A stretch of 64,000 nt of DNA. Origin: Beta vulgaris subsp. vulgaris (Eukaryota; Streptophyta; Magnoliopsida; Caryophyllales; Amaranthaceae). The position numbers and the translations under genes were made by a program. The stretch is taken from the NCBI RefSeq assembly GCF_026745355.1, contig NC_079207.1, positions 32,043,734-32,107,733 of the forward strand, read 5' to 3'. Positions 11,764 to 22,820 of this stretch are shown here, one piece after another. Positions within the stretch are counted from its first letter, which is position 1, and the number at the start of each line of letters is the position of its first letter. The notes under the pieces were generated by a model, which saw nothing but the letters and a program-made list of their open reading frames with translations, searched no databases and had not been told where the DNA came from.

Positions 11764-11904
11764 GGCTAGATTTAGCTAGCTATATTATATATAGTGATGT
11801 GGTACTTGGTGGCTAGATTTAGCTAGCTATATTATATATAGTGAAGTGGTACTTGGTGGCTAGATTTAGCTAGCCATATTATATATAGTGATGTGGTACT
11901 TAAT
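11764..11904 (+). repeat. 47-bp tandem repeat, three copies
   Basis: Three consecutive units starting GGCTAGATTTAGCTAGC at 11764, 11811 and 11858, each 47 bp and differing at only a few positions. The core TAGCTAGC and TATATTATATATAGTG parts are palindromic. The array ends immediately before the first recognisable copia coding sequence. Confidence 0.9.
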
Positions 11905-11929
11905 GGTTAGAAGGAAAATCAAACTATAA

Positions 11930-13385
11930 AATTAAGAAATTCTAAGGGTCCTAAAACTATTGATGTTTGTAATTACTATAAGGAGAAAGGACATTGGAAA
12001 AATTGATGTCCTACGAAAAAGAAGCAGCAGGAAATGAATGAAGGTTGTGCTGCTTTGGCAGAAACTGGTGTTAACGCTGAGTAACATTTGGCTCTAGTTG
12101 CTAATAGCCAATCACATTATAAGGATGTGTGAGTTCTTTATCCTGGGGAATCGTATCATATTAGTCCATGTAAGGACTGGTTTTCGACTTATGAGCACAT
12201 AGATGGGGGCAATATTTCTATGGCCAACAATGTTGCATTTAATGTAATTAGAATAGGATCTATCAGGTTGATGACTCATGATGGTACATTCGGTACCGAA
12301 CGAAGTTAGGCATGTTCCACTAATGACAAAGAATCTGATATCTTTAAGTCATCTCGACAATAAGGGTTTAGGTTCCAAGGTGAAGATGGAATTATGGATG
12401 TCTATAAGGGTTCGAAGTGGTTCTGAAAGGTATCAAAAATGGTACCTTGTATCTTTTATAAGATTATACTATGATAGGTTCCGCTTTCGTTGCATCCTCT
12501 AAGGTTCACAAGGAGGATATGACCAAGCTTTGGCATATGAGGCTTGCACATATGGATGAAACGGGAAGGCAAATTCTGTCAAAAGGGATCTTCTTTGTGG
12601 GCATAAGGTGCGGGATAGAGTTATGCAAGCATTGTGTGTTTGGGAAGCTTCCTCGCTACAAGTCTCCAAATAGGACAAAGGGAACACTTAATTATATCTT
12701 TTCAGATTGTTAAGAGTTCTTTCCAAGTTGAATATATTGGAGGTCACAGGTATTTTGTGTATATTATTGATGATTATTCAAGAATGACTTGGGTAATTAT
12801 GATGAAGCATAAAAGTGAGGCTTTCAAGAATTTCAAGCAGTAGAAGGCTTTGGTTCAAAATCAATCTAGAAAGAAGATCAAAAGGCTGCAAAGTGATAAT
12901 GGTCTGGAATTTTGTTGGTCTAAGTTTAATGTGTTCTGTAAGAATGAAGGATTGCTCGCCACCATATTGTTAGGGATTCTCCACGACATAATAGGATAGC
13001 CGAAAGCATGAATCGGACACTGTTGGAGAGACAGAGGTGCATACTCTCTAATACTGGTTTAGCTAGATAATTTTTGGTAGAAGTTATAAGTAAAGCTTAC
13101 TATCCGATCAATCGTAGACCTCACACAGGTATTGACTGTAAAACACCTTATGAGGTGTGGTCTGGTAAGCCTGTAGATTATTCTCTGTTAAGAGTTTTTG
13201 GTTCTACTGTTTATTATCATGTAAGATAGGGTAACTTAGGACCTAGAGCTAGGAAGGGTGTATTTGTGGGATTTGACAATAGAGTTAAAGGGCTATAGAA
13301 TTTGGTCACCTTCTGAGAGTCGATTTATACTTAGTAGAAGTGTATTTTTTTTTTTATGAAAATTATATGCTTAACCCCGCTCAAT
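11930..13385 (+). pseudogene. Ty1/copia polyprotein, gag end to integrase, decayed
   Basis: Successive plus-strand blocks give, in order: a gag zinc knuckle at about 11968-12012 (CNYYKEKGHWKN then a stop, then C; the second Cys is Tyr); an aspartic protease around 12120-12200 where the usual DSG reads YPG before ESYHISPCKDWFSTYE; GAG-pre-integrase HHCC at 12530-12665 (LWHMRLAHMDETGRQILSKG, LCKHCVFGKLPRYKS); and an integrase core with IIDDYSRMTW near 12760 and LQSDNGLEF near 12888. Many in-frame stops and lost catalytic residues show it is dead. No 5' LTR or gag N-terminus is present. Reverse transcriptase is missing: coding stops at 13385 and only the RNase H end appears after 18600. Confidence 0.85.
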
Positions 13386-13700
13386 ACTACAAAAAAGGCC
13401 TAGGAAATTGGTCGAAACGGCATATGAGACAGGATTATAACCGGTCTCTATCTCACATGTGGTTTAGCTTAGGAGACCGGTTATGATGCCCGATTTCCTT
13501 TATTTATTTGAGAGACCAGTTGATAGCTAAAACCAGTCTCTTATGTAAGCATACATATAATATTTAAAAAGGTAAGGAGATCAGTTTTATTTAAAACCAG
13601 TCTCCTTACTTTATCTTTTGAAACCAGTTATTGACCATAATCGGTCTCTTAGGATTATTATATGTTTTCTTTAAATTATAATAAATTACGATATACATAC
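13386..13700 (+). mobile_element. CACTA-like transposon terminus with subterminal repeats
   Basis: The block starts ACTACAAAAAAGGCC, close to the CACTACAAAAAA terminus of plant CACTA elements. It is followed by repeated GAGACCGGTT / AACCGGTCTC motifs in both orientations (about 13430-13650), like the subterminal transposase-binding arrays of this superfamily. The first bases of the terminus are altered and no matching second end was found, so this is a fragment. It sits exactly where the copia coding sequence breaks off. Confidence 0.55.
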
Positions 13701-14028
13701 GTTATGTTGTAACTGCTCCTGTATTTACAGCTCCTTGCATATACACTTCTTTTTTATATGAAATAATATATAAATAGTGACAAAGATATTATTACATAGA
13801 AGTTCATGCTTACTCTATTCATCATGCCAAAATTTTTATTTGCTACACTTAGTTTATATCCAAAACTAGTTCTCTCAAAGCATCAATTTATTCCAATGTC
13901 CTAAAAATAAAGTTTCTATAATCTAATGATATCTAATAAAACCAAATTACTAAAAAATGTAATAATATGTACACTTCAAACTTGTTCGTCAACACCAAGT
14001 CTGAGCTGCAGTTGTGACACCATCCTTC

Positions 14029-14408
14029 CTATTGAGATTGAAGAACCAACTTTGAGGGTGATGATGTACTCAGAAGATGCTAACTGGGCAGCTCTTCGGA
14101 CGGCTTTGGACTTAGTCCCTGAAGTCAGGGGAAACGCATTGCTGAGAATGCAACTCTATAAGTTAAGGATGGCAAGGGAGTTTAACAAAAGAGTTGCAAG
14201 ACGTCCATTAAAGCTTGGAGACCTCGTCTTGAGGAAAATGGAAGCAGTCGGCCGAGCCAAGGAGCTAGGAAAGCTCACCCCTAACTGGGAAGGACCCTAC
14301 AAAATAATCGAAGTAGTTTAGAATGGCACCTTTCGTCTAGAAGGCATGGACGGACGTTCTATTCCTAGGACGTGGAATTCTGATACTTTGAAAAAATACT
14401 TTGTTTAG
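14029..14408 (+). pseudogene. Integrase C-terminus of Tat-lineage pol
   Basis: The reading frame ILPIEIEEPTLRVMMYS onward continues through MAREFNKRVARRPLKLGDLV and LTPNWEGPYKIIEVV to a stop at 14319-14321. The same frame then continues NGTFRLEGMDGRSIPRTWNS to a final stop near 14408. GDLVL, WEGPY and the terminal WN..LK.YY pattern are hallmarks of the C-terminal end of Ty3/gypsy integrase in the Tat branch. The 5' 90% of gag-pol is missing. Confidence 0.8.
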
Positions 14409-15386
14409 GGCATCTTGACAAATTGTAATCTTCTCTTAATGCATTACAATGAAAAAAGTAGAATGTATACATGTACCTTGACTATCCGTCAAGCAAAATT
14501 CATATAATACAGCTCTACTTCTCTATGACTCTGTTTAATTTATTTGCTTAAGTTATATACTATCGTCCAAAGCTAACTAATATAACAGGGCAGCAAGACA
14601 ACGCACCTTTCATTAGGAGATTGGCTGAACATGTTATCATCCTAAAATGGATAATTACATAAAATTGGTCGTTTGTTTACTTAAAGAGTTAAACATCTCC
14701 TAAACAAGGTCGGCTGGAATTAGGATGCCTTAGTAAAGGTAGCCTACCTTCCGTCCAAAAGCCAAAAAACTTAGAAATAACAACCTTAGTAAAAGGACAA
14801 GTTATTTCATAATTTAACAAAGATGGACGGGTTGCAATCACCAACATGAAGACGTCCAAGTTATTTAAAAATTATGACCTTTTCTCCTTCCTGAACAAAG
14901 AAAGGTTGTCAAAAACTTCCTCGTCCAAGAAGGGGGGCATATAGGGGCATAATTTAAAGATGACTAAGTCTTTTTCCAATGACGAATTATTATTCAGATT
15001 CAGGCCGAGTTAGTTATTAACTTAGCAGTTTTTGAAACTCACAAGTTTTTGCACGTCCTGACTACTACTCGTCCAGAAAAAAAAAACTATTGGTTCAGAC
15101 GAAGTAGGTTATGACGAATTGCTTTCATACTTATGCACTAAAGCCTAGGCCATTGATAAATGCCTTAATACACTCGGCCAATAGAGCCGGGGGATCGTCT
15201 GAAGTATGTTAAGACGAATTGCTTTTGTACTTGGCATAAATATTCAATCATGAAGCAAGGCGTCTTATGCATTAAAGTAAGTATTAGAGATTGAAAAAGA
15301 TAACTTTTCATAGATAGGAGAAAGGATTACAAGCTAATCTAAAAACTAAACTACAACCTAATTTAAAGCAAAAGTACAAAAGACAA
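14409..15386. other. Non-coding region between Tat pol and antisense gene
   Basis: About 1 kb with scattered short motifs resembling the 43-bp array (GACGAATTGCTT at 15113 and 15210). No supported gene. Confidence 0.5.
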
Positions 15387-15484
15387 TTAAATTACAAGTG
15401 GCATGCGGCCAAAATTGAAAGCGGAGAAGCTAAGCGTCAGGAGGAGTTTCATTCTCTTCGTCCTGGGCCTCAACATCATCTTCT

Positions 15485-18400
15485 TCACCTTCGTCTTCGG
15501 AAGACTTGGAAGACGGGGGGTTCTTCCCCTTTGATGTTGGCCCTGTGCAGGCTTTCTTGAAATTCCAGCCGGCGAGCATACCTGGGGATATCCTCCTCCT
15601 CGGCCATCATTCCAAAGGCCTGCACGGCCCACTCCTTCGAAGTGTCAATGATGGTATTCATGGCCTCCTTGGCCGCATCAACCGTGGCCGTGACTTCGGC
15701 TCTTAGGGCTTGGTTTTTCACCTTAAGGACGAGGTTCTCTCTGAAAAACTCGGCAGCCATTGTCATGATCGAGTTTCTCTCGTCCTTAAGAGAACGTTTT
15801 AGGGCCGCCCTCTCGTCCAGCATTTCGGTCAGCCGAAGGAGATAAGTTTTATTTTGAGACTCAAGCTCGACCGACCGCTTTTCCCAAGCTATCTTGGACT
15901 GCTGGTGCAGCACCTCCTTCTCGGCCATGACATACTGAGCATGGTCAGCTGCGTCTGTCACGTCATGGATGAGCTTTTTATTCTTCTTCCTGAGCAGTCT
16001 TGCCCAGTCTTCAGTTATCATGCTGCGAGCAAAGAGCTGAAAATAAAAAAAAGACGATGATATGTCAAGACGGTTGTATAGACAGATAAAAAACAGTCAA
16101 GTATAAAACACAAGCGTCCAAAGAAGACAAAAGACGTACCTCGGCAGCAAGTTGAGACATGTAGCCTACATGTCCTGATGATGCTCCCCTCAACCTCTTA
16201 ATGTAAGGTTCAGGGAAGCATTTGAAAAGCTCCTGCTTGAGCTTCTCACGTTCAGCCGATGGCATCTTCCCAAAAGCAGCAGAAGACTCATCGTCTGAAA
16301 GGATGGGAGAGCCATCAGTAGCTGGACCCTTCCCTTTATCTGAAAGATGAGACTCGTCAGTATTTCTGATCGGAATAACCACGGCTTGTTTGTTGGACGG
16401 ACTCATCGGGCGCCCGCCAACCCGTAGTGTTCTAACTACGTTTGAATAATAAGACTCACCAGAGGAACGGGAGACCGTCCTATATGCCGCTGGCATTTGG
16501 CCTACCAGCTTAGCCACTGGTCCAGAGAAGGCTGACCCATCCGCAGTCGCGTCCGGCTGCGAAGCCTGACCTGCGTCGTCCAAATCAACAACCGCGTCCG
16601 GTTGAGTTGTTGCAGGTTGGTCGACAGGACCGGCATAGGTCACCAATGCTAGATCGCCAATCTCTGGAAGCTCCTCCTTGGCCGAAAGATCCTCTTTGGC
16701 CGGAAGATCAATCACGACCTTAGGAACCGGCCGTGACGATTTTTTCTTCTTGGCCGTGAAGCCCTTTGCCTTTTTAGGGGGAGGAGCTTCATTAGTTCCG
16801 TCCGGTCTCTTCTTGGCTGCCGCCTTCTCTGCCAGGGCCCTGGACGTTGGGGCATTTTTTCTGGAAAAGTTAAAAAGATGTTAGTAGAATGAAGAATCCA
16901 GAGGGTGTCCAAAAGTAGTGAGAGAAGTCCTGTCCTTCGAAGAAGGAGGGCGTCCGGAGCAAGCTCTGGATGATCTGCCTTCAAAGAAGCAGATCGTCCA
17001 TTGGAAGAATGTAAACGTCCAGAAGCTAAGTCCAGACGAATTGCTCTTCGAAGAGGGAACTCGTCCAGCTAATTCCGGACGTATTGCTCTTCGAAGAGGA
17101 AGCTCGTCCAGCTAAAACCATACGAATTGCTCTTCGAAGAGGGAACTCGTCCAGCTAAATCCGGACGTACTGCTCTTCGAAGAGGAAGCTCGTCCAGCTA
17201 AATCCGGACGTATTGCTCTTCAAAGAAGCAGCTCGTCCAGCTATTACCGGACGTATTGCTCTTCACAGAAGCAGCTTGTCCAGCTATTACCGGACATATT
17301 GCTCTTCAGGGGAGGGTCTGTCCAAATATATGTCTAGACGATTTACCTCTGAAGAGGGCAAAAAAAAAAATTAAGTATACCAGTGTATCCGTGCTTTTTT
17401 CAGCACCGGATTTGCTGTATTCCTTCCAGAGAGTATCTGCAAATCTGGATGAGCTCATGTCTCCTATCCAAGACTTTCTCAGTTTACTTCTGGCCGAGTC
17501 TGAAAATAAGAAAGAAAAAGGAGACAAAGGTTAGACGAACGATGCCTGGGACGGAAGTTCTACTTGGAAAGAATTTTTTAATAAGTAAACCTCTATCCTC
17601 GCCCTGCCGCAAGCCGGCAGCGACCAGGAAGTTATCATGATAGAACATTTCCTTAAAAGGGATCCAATTGGGCGGGCCTTTAAAAGAGACGTCGTCCATG
17701 GAATACTCCGAAATCCTGAAGTACTCCACCAACTCTTCAGCTGAGTTACTCTCTAACTCTAAGTAAGAAGTCATCCGTCCAGTGTTGGTATTGCTCCGGC
17801 TAAAATAGCAAAGCCGTCTAGCAACCGCTTCGTTGGGCGCCTGGACGAATAGGAACTCGGCCTTCCAGGAGTGCATCTTGGACGTTTTATCCCAAGACGT
17901 CAAAAAACCCTGACGGTTGCATACGCTCAGCCAGCTCCCTTCAACTGCTTTGGGAGCTTTGGAAACGTAATGGATTTGGGAGAAGGCGGCCAAAGAGGGG
18001 TCTACTCCTTTTAAATTGCAAACAGCCAGGAAAGTAAGGATGTTTTGCCAGGATTTTGGGGCAAGTTGATTGTGCCCTATGTTATAGTAATGAAGAAGTT
18101 GGCTGATAAAGGGGTGAAGAGGAAAGCGCAAGCCGGCATCCAAGGCCAGACGATAAACAGCGAAATGGCCCGAGGGGGCACTAAGTATGGTATCCTCTTG
18201 GCCAGGGAGGACGAATCGGTAACCCGGCATAGGCATGGCCACGGAGAAAGGTCTAAGTTCAGAGCCTACTCGTCCCAGCCAAGAATTATCGGCCAAGATG
18301 AACCTAGGGTCAGAAAGAGGACCTAGCCGTCGTCTTATTGCAGAGGAAGTCGTTGACGGCTCCTCTGAATGACTAGCCGGATGGGAAGAACTAGTTGCAT

Positions 18401-18566
18401 TCGATTCATCAGAGACCGTCCTATGTTTGGACGGGCTGGGATCTGGGGAGCCTCGAACTTCTGATCTCTCCTGAACGAGTTCAGGGGAAGGGCTTGGGTT
18501 TGCTGGACGAGCACTTTGGACCTCGCGCTCTCCCTCAGCGGGAATCCGTCCAGTGGATGCCTCCAT
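15485..18566 (-). CDS. Antisense spliced gene of Tat element (putative gypsy-type transposon protein)
   Basis: Four exons can be placed by GT-AG sites on the minus strand: 18566-17591, 17499-17381, 16860-16140 and 16036-15485. Exons 1-2 join in frame, and exons 3-4 join in frame (LAAE to LFARSM). My hand splice of exons 2-3 is off by one base, so an exon is mis-set or there is a frameshift. Exon 1 (325 codons) has a disordered Ser/Pro/Glu-rich N-terminus, then a globular domain of about 230 residues with FPLHPFISQLLHYYNIG, NQLAPKSWQNILTFLAVCNL and GVDPSLAAFSQIHY, a pattern I associate with Transposase_28 (PF04195, 'putative gypsy type transposon'). Exon 3 is a Lys- and Asp-rich linker; exon 4 is a coiled coil. 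Its role in the element is unknown. Confidence 0.6.
16037..16139 (-). other. Intron of the antisense gene, 103 bp
   Basis: GTACGT donor after GCTGCCGAG and TTATTTTCAG acceptor on the minus strand; removal keeps the frame, which supports the spliced model. Confidence 0.6.
17035..17345 (-). repeat. 43-bp tandem array, about 7 copies, within an intron of the antisense gene
   Basis: Units contain GACGAATTGCTCTTCGAAGA and AACTCGTCCAGCTAA. Starts at 17035, 17078 and 17121 give a period of 43; later copies are more diverged. The array lies between exons 2 and 3 of the antisense gene. Confidence 0.85.
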
Positions 18567-18599
18567 TTCTAAGCTGGAGGCCGGCAGGTTAACTCCTAC

Positions 18600-18960
18600 T
18601 GAAGCTTTGCAGGCTATAGTTACTTTCTCTACTACTGAAGCTTAATACATGGCGTTGATGGAAGCTGGTAAAGAGGGAATATAGTTAAAAGGACTAGTTA
18701 GTGATCTTGGTCTACATTAGGGTCAGGCTATTGTGTTTATGACAGTCCAAGTGCAATATGCCTAACCAAGGATCAATTCCATCACAAGAGGACTAAGCAC
18801 GTTGATTTGAGATATCATTTTCTGAGAAGTAAGAAAAGGATTAAGGTGATGAAAGTAGGTACTGCTGATAATCATGCTGACATGTTCACCAAGTCAATTC
18901 CTCATGGTAAGTTCCAATATTTTTTGGACTTGCTAAATGTTTTAAGCTGTTAATCTGAGC
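18600..18960 (+). pseudogene. Ty1/copia RNase H C-terminus
   Basis: Plus-strand blocks ALQAIVTFSTTEA, YMALMEAGKEG, then KVGTADNHADMFTKSIPHGK match the conserved end of copia RNase H (STTEAEYMAL and VxTxxNxADxxTK). Several stops interrupt it. It is the far end of the element whose integrase lies at 12530-13385, separated by the CACTA and Tat pieces. Confidence 0.8.
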
Positions 18961-19087
18961 CCTTAGGGGTATTGTGAGGCAGGGAGAGTCTTGGTAGATT
19001 TGGTTACTTTTATGGCATCTGGTACCATACGTATTTTTCATCTGTTTATCTGTTCTTTAGGAGAGAATTCAAGTCAAGGTGGAGATT

Positions 19088-19531
19088 TGTTGAACTATGC
19101 CTTGAATTAAATGTGTTAAGCATGTGTATGTGGAGTGAGCTTGGTGTGTGTGTAGTGTAAGTTGGCTTCTCAGACAATGGCCCGTGGGAGTTGTCATGCC
19201 CCGCAGCCAAGGAGGTTGAAGAGCTCAACCATATTGCCTGCCCGCAGCCTAGGCCCGCGCCCGCAAGTTGCCGAAAAGGTTGCAGCAAGCTTCCCACCCC
19301 GCGGGAAGTGCCGCAACACTTTGAGCTTTGTTTAGGCTCATTTCTCATGGCCTTGTTTCATTAAATAGTTTCCTAGTTTAGTTAGGTTATCTAATTAATA
19401 ATCCTAGCATATAAATACTTGTTGTATCATTGTAGCCTTAAGCAATCAAGCACTCAAGTATTCTGTAATATGTACTCTCTCCTAAAATCTAATAAAATCG
19501 GTTTCTCCTTCGCCTGTAAACGAAACTAACA
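19088..19531 (+). mobile_element. 3' LTR of the copia element
   Basis: A polypurine tract (AAGGTGGAGATT) ends at 19087 and is followed by TGTTGAACTATG. The LTR runs about 444 bp to CGAAACTAACA. It contains a TATAAATA box near 19411 and ends TGTTGA...TAACA, as expected for a copia LTR. No matching 5' LTR was found in the window. Confidence 0.7.
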
Positions 19532-19672
19532 CATTGTTAGTAAACCACGTTAATTCTCGATGTCAATTGTTCATTATTCTTGGCTCCGTTTATTGAATAT
19601 GACACAATACCTCAAATAATACTATTTTTGGGAATGTATATAATGCTTATCTGCAACCTTAAGGACTACTTA

Positions 19673-19945
19673 CTCTGTTTCTTTTCAATTTACTTCACTT
19701 TGGTGGAGAACCAAGGAGAAAGTATAAAAGTATGAAAGAGAACCGAAAAGGTGGAGAGAGAAACTGAAAAGGTGGAGAGAGAAACTAAAAAGTGGGTTAA
19801 AATATTAAAAAGTAATGACATGTGTGGAAATAAAAATGAGAAAGAAGATGTGACATGTTACCAAAAATAGAAAAAGAAAAAGTATGTAAATAAAAAGAAA
19901 CAGATCAAAAAAGAAAGTGTGTAAATTAAAAAGAACAAAAATTAT
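19673..19945 (+). mobile_element. Stowaway-like MITE, family 1, copy A (decayed)
   Basis: Starts after a TA at 19671-19672 with CTCTGTTTCTTTTCAATTTA. Inner sequence includes AAAAGGTGGAGAGAGAAACT and GGGTTAAAATATTAAAAAGT. The same interior occurs in reverse complement at 28040-28317, so both are members of one family. The right end is degraded. Confidence 0.6.
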
Positions 19946-20269
19946 TAAAAGAGATGGTATAATTTTAATATAAAAGTAGACCTAGTCACTAAATGGATTA
20001 AACTAGTCACTGAAAGAAATTAACCTAGTTACTATTGGGATAATTTTCTTTTTAATATTGGGCTTATCATTGCCTGATTTTAATTTAAAAGTAGGCGTTC
20101 TCTTACAAGACAAACCTAAATGGAGGGAGTATATAATACTATAACTATAGTTCTAATTATTGTTACTCGCTAGATGCTACTATACCAATATGGTTAAAGT
20201 AAGTTGTTGATTATTGATTTCCATGATTAAATATTCAAATTTATGTTAATTGACATTTTTAAACTTTTT
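19946..20269. other. AT-rich spacer, no gene
   Basis: Contains TGGAGGGAGTA at 20121-20131, which resembles a Stowaway right end, but no matching left end beyond the family 1 copy was found. Confidence 0.4.
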
Positions 20270-20495
20270 TTTTTGGCCCCCTTCCAGGAACCCCTGGTAA
20301 GATGAATTACCTCTGGGCTTCCCTCGCACAAGGCCACTCACCCAGAGGTCCAAGAAGTCCCAACCCCACCCCCCCCCCACCCCACCCCGCCCCGCCCCGC
20401 CCCAACAATATTAAAATTTGCTTCCACCAAGATTCAAATTTTGATCTCCCGTGTGGAAAATAGGAAGCCATACCATTAGACCCAAGGGTCCTTTT
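20270..20495 (-). mobile_element. Candidate tRNA-derived SINE (minus strand)
   Basis: On the minus strand GGGTCTAATGGTATGG (20471-20487) resembles a Pol III A box, followed about 35 bp on by GATCAAAATTTGAATCTTGG as a decayed B box. A C-rich tract lies at 20365-20402 on the plus strand and a T-rich run at about 20265-20275. Only the promoter-like ends support it; no target duplication was identified. Confidence 0.3.
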
Positions 20496-20899
20496 TAAAC
20501 TTGTTGTATTTAAGTCATTAAACTAAATTCATAGAGTTTTTTTGAAGCATCATAATAAACATTTATACATTAGTAATTTAGTATAAGTGTAACTAGTATG
20601 AACTAGTGAAATGTTTCCTTCCATTGAAATTATGACCATAACTACTGGAACTCAAGCTTTTTCAAACATCTCATGAAGAGTGAGCTCAATTGGATAATAA
20701 TTTTTCAATAATAAATGACTTTCTGATTGATTATGAGGTTATATAATTACTCATTTTGTATAGGAATAGAAGAAGTATAGTTTTGTGTAGGTAATCAACA
20801 TTGATCCACCCTGTGGGCTCGGCCCAAAAATAAGCCGATTATGGGCATGATATACCAAACGTAATTCGAGTCGCCTAAAAATCATGACATAGTTCGACA
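20496..20899. other. AT-rich spacer, no gene
   Basis: No ORF or repeat recognised. The last eight bases (GTTCGACA, 20892-20899) are the target duplication of the next element. Confidence 0.5.
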
Positions 20900-21452
20900 T
20901 AGAGATGGCCATTGGTGCGGACTAGTCTATGGGTCCTAGTGAATCGGGCAAAGATTTCATGGCCTAGGATCGAACCGTGAAATTCACAATTTTGGCGAGT
21001 TGGTCCATGGGCTGAAAAATCTTGGCCCAAACCGGTCTGTTATCGATATTCACGGTTTGGGAAACGTTTGTGGGCCTAGCGGGCTGGTAGGCCGACATGA
21101 GCATTTTTTTTTTCAAAATTATTTAACCATTGGAATCAATTATTGTTATTACATAAAACCTTTAAAATTAATTAAAATATATAAATTATTAATATTAAGG
21201 AATAATTTCATTATTTTTGAATTTGATTGAATTATAATATATGCAATTTGATTAAAATAAATACAATTTAATTAAAATATACACAATTTGGTTGAATAAT
21301 TACTTGGGTTGGGCTAGTCCGGTTCATGGGCCCGACTGGAACAGTTTTGTGTACTAAGCTGAGCGGTTCTAGTAGCGGGCTGGGCTCAAAAATCTGGCCA
21401 ACAACCCAACCACCAATTTCGCAATTCGAGCTCAAACTGTTGGCCATCTCTA
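20900..21452. mobile_element. Non-autonomous hAT element, 553 bp, 8-bp TSD
   Basis: Termini TAGAGATGGCCA and TGGCCATCTCTA are perfect 12-bp inverted repeats. The flanks are perfect 8-bp duplications GTTCGACA (20892-20899 and 21453-21460), the hAT hallmark. Subterminal GGGCC/GGCCC motifs recur near both ends; the middle is AT-rich and carries no transposase. Confidence 0.9.
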
Positions 21453-21460
21453 GTTCGACA

Positions 21461-22032
21461 TGAGCATATCCTAGATTACAATATTAAGTCTCGAATAGTT
21501 CAATTTAAAAGATTATGAATTAATCTGCACATACCTCTAAATTACGATTAGTTCAAAAGTTCATGATTTGATCTGAACATGAACCGACTAGATACGACCC
21601 GGCATAAACTTGACCTGCTTTGAGGATGATTTGATCTGAACTTGATTTGCAGATAATAATGACACAATATATATGATCTTGACCCGACTCAAAAACTATT
21701 CGACCCAAACTTGACCCTAATCGATCGTGATCCGACTCGATGATTATCTTACCCAAACTTGAACCGAACTCCAAATTATACGGCAAAAGCTACGGCATGT
21801 ACCCGAACCCAAAAGGATAAACTAGCTTAGTTCAAAACGATCCAAAGAACTAAAATGAACCCTCTAGCTTTACCCATGCAAACATTTGTCGTTTATTATA
21901 ATACTTCCTCCAATTTCTTTTGTTGTAATTATTTGGAATAGGGAAAAAAACCAATACAAATCAAAAAATTGGCAAGATTCCACTATCATAAATAATATTA
22001 AATTAACTAAAAATAAAAATTCTTACCCTTTT
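21461..22032. repeat. GACCCGA/CTTGACC-rich degenerate repeat and AT-rich spacer
   Basis: From about 21560 to 21790, variants of GACCCGACTC and CCAAACTTGACC recur at irregular spacing. This resembles the CGACCCAA block at 60590-61090 in style. The rest is AT-rich without a gene. Confidence 0.4.
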
Positions 22033-22512
22033 GGAGTTACTGAACTGCTAAAAATCACCCCAAAATTACTTAAAATCACCCCGATCCCTAAAACATTTTC
22101 AACTTTACCCGTCCTTTTTTTTCGTTTTCCAAACCACCACCTCCTGCCACAACGATCCCACTGCCACCTCCAACCCCCCACCGCCACCTCAAGCTGGGTC
22201 GAACTTCCTGGCCAAACGTTCGCCCCTTTAAAAAAAATTAAATTTTGTTTAGTTAAGGGTCGAACGTCTGGCCAGGACATTCTCCCCATGGCCCGAGCGT
22301 CCTGGCCAGACCTTTGGCCCTTAGCACCAATTAAATCATTTTTTTGTACGGCGTGGGTGGTGGCAAGTGGCAGTTGGTGGTGGGTGATAGCAGGGAGCGG
22401 TAGGTGGTGGCAGGGGTGGCGAGTGGTGGAAAAAAGAGAATGGTAAAATACTGAATTCAAAGTAGGAGCGTGGTAATTTTAAGTAATTTTGGAGCAATGT
22501 TTAACAAACTCC
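22033..22512. mobile_element. MITE with about 45-bp inverted ends, 480 bp
   Basis: The left end (22033-22080) and right end (22472-22512) are inverted copies sharing CCAAAATTACTTAAAAT and GGAGTT at the tip. The interior contains repeated CTGGCCAGA / TCTGGCCAGG palindromes at 22205-22320. No clear target duplication was found, so the superfamily is open. ORFs here in both directions are shadows of the GC-rich middle. Confidence 0.65.
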
Positions 22513-22820
22513 TTTGAGTTATTGTATGTTAGACAACTAATGATGCAAAAAGTTTGAAGGGTAAAAGAGTAAAGTAACTACAAATTAGTGTAAACTATAA
22601 ACACATTTAATGCTTTTTGAGTGATTTTAGGTTAGACAGTCAATCAGACAAAAGTTTGAGGGGTTAAAAAGTAAAAAAAAACGACTATTAAATAGTATGA
22701 ATACATTTATTGCAACATGAAACTAATAAGAAATTTAATTTATTAAATTATATTATTTATAAAAAATTCAAGGAACAATATATTGAAATTTCTCATAGGT
22801 TATACAGGAATAACAAAATA
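22513..22820. other. AT-rich spacer, no gene
   Basis: Contains a weak duplication: GTTAGACA...AAAGTTTGA.GGGT.AAAGAGTAAA occurs near 22529-22573 and 22632-22675. Nothing else seen. Confidence 0.4.

Larger units (their letters stand above)
13990..18590 (+). mobile_element. Tat-lineage Ty3/gypsy fragment: integrase end plus antisense gene
   Basis: This block carries the C-terminus of a Tat-type integrase (plus strand), then about 1 kb of non-coding sequence, then a spliced gene on the opposite strand (15485-18566) with a 43-bp tandem array in an intron. It ends abruptly at about 18590 where copia sequence resumes, so no LTR is seen on either side. The gene order mirrors positions 1-4665. It apparently replaces the copia reverse transcriptase region. 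Confidence 0.65.

Noticed and set aside
22023..22460. Two overlapping ORFs (186 and 145 codons)
   Set aside because: Both lie within a MITE and are created by its GC-rich palindromic centre.
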